Origin: a virus
IMG/VR virus record: IMGVR_UViG_3300027660_000004
Location: 1 to 34,516 of that record
DNA: 34,516 nt
Strand: one strand, 5' to 3'
The position numbers and the translations under genes were made by a program. The notes under the pieces are model-generated. The model made no database searches and was not told where the DNA came from. It saw only the letters and a program-made list of their open reading frames with translations. Shown piece after piece: positions 34,441 to 34,516 of the stretch. The number at the start of each line of letters is the position of its first letter. Position 1 is the first letter of the stretch.

Positions 34441-34466
34441 GCCGGGTGACCCGGCCTGCTGGCAGG
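34441..34466. other. Tandem GC-rich hairpins upstream of the zinc-finger gene
   Basis: GCCGGG-TGA-CCCGGC (34441-34455) followed directly by CCTGC-TG-GCAGG (34455-34466). No U-run follows on either strand. Could be a leader structure of the leftward transcript or a protein-binding site. Apart from these, 34398-34516 shows no gene. Confidence 0.5.
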
Positions 34467-34516
34467 TTAGGTCTCTTATCTCTGAGATTGAAATAGGCCA
34501 TTATGCAAATAATCAG

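Overview
This window is part of a tailed-phage (or prophage) genome. The virion genes are those of a short-tailed, podovirus-like phage: a large portal (772 codons), a scaffold with its acidic N-terminus, an HK97-fold-type major capsid protein, a head-tail adaptor/tail tubular A protein, a tail tubular B-like protein split in two, and glycine-rich internal-virion-like proteins. A small gene with a clear signal peptide and a terminal Phe typical of outer-membrane barrels suggests a Gram-negative (diderm) host. An XRE-type repressor gene behind a promoter/operator, plus leucine at the '762' position of the phage DNA polymerase, lean toward a temperate lifestyle. No terminase, RNA polymerase, integrase, tRNA or CRISPR array was seen, so the genome continues outside the window.

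Layout. 1-3850: surface or accessory virion genes, including a HiPIP-like iron-sulfur miniprotein, a putative-Ig (He_PIG) domain gene that looks frameshifted, and an FN3 plus DUF3494 (ice-binding-like) protein. 3847-15503: rightward head and tail module. 15504-15785: a moron-like cassette holding a 50-aa gene on the opposite strand. 15786-19687: GNAT-like and internal-virion-type proteins. 19701-21764: lysis/host-interaction cassette behind a consensus sigma-70 promoter (lysozyme-like protein, small membrane proteins, a lipoprotein, an exported barrel-like protein). 21805-22220: strong terminator, promoter/operator and XRE repressor. 22239-32127: rightward replication/recombination operon (DinG/XPD helicase, PD-(D/E)XK nuclease, DUF1643, Sak4-like ATPase, ERCC4 nuclease, UDG-exonuclease fusion, C5 methyltransferase with a second full-length overlapping frame, PolA polymerase, HNH). 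32132-34397: leftward operon (two Cys/His-rich miniproteins, a ParB-like coiled-coil protein and a partner) converging on the replication operon.

The most striking feature is a 13-bp palindrome, TGTAATSATTACA (15-bp form RTGTAATSATTACAY). It occurs 19 times exactly, plus one 14-bp variant, from position 1237 to 33967. Chance expectation is about 0.001 copies. It sits at almost every gene junction that has a gap, supplies the stop codon of at least five genes and the start codon of one, and also lies inside coding regions, nearly always read as Val-Met-Ile-Thr. It resembles the logic of phage L5 stoperators, MatP matS sites or Fur-family 7-1-7 boxes. The binding protein is unknown; the ParB-like protein, the XRE protein and a host regulator are candidates. 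The second strong novelty is the dual-coding methyltransferase region at 29476-30231.
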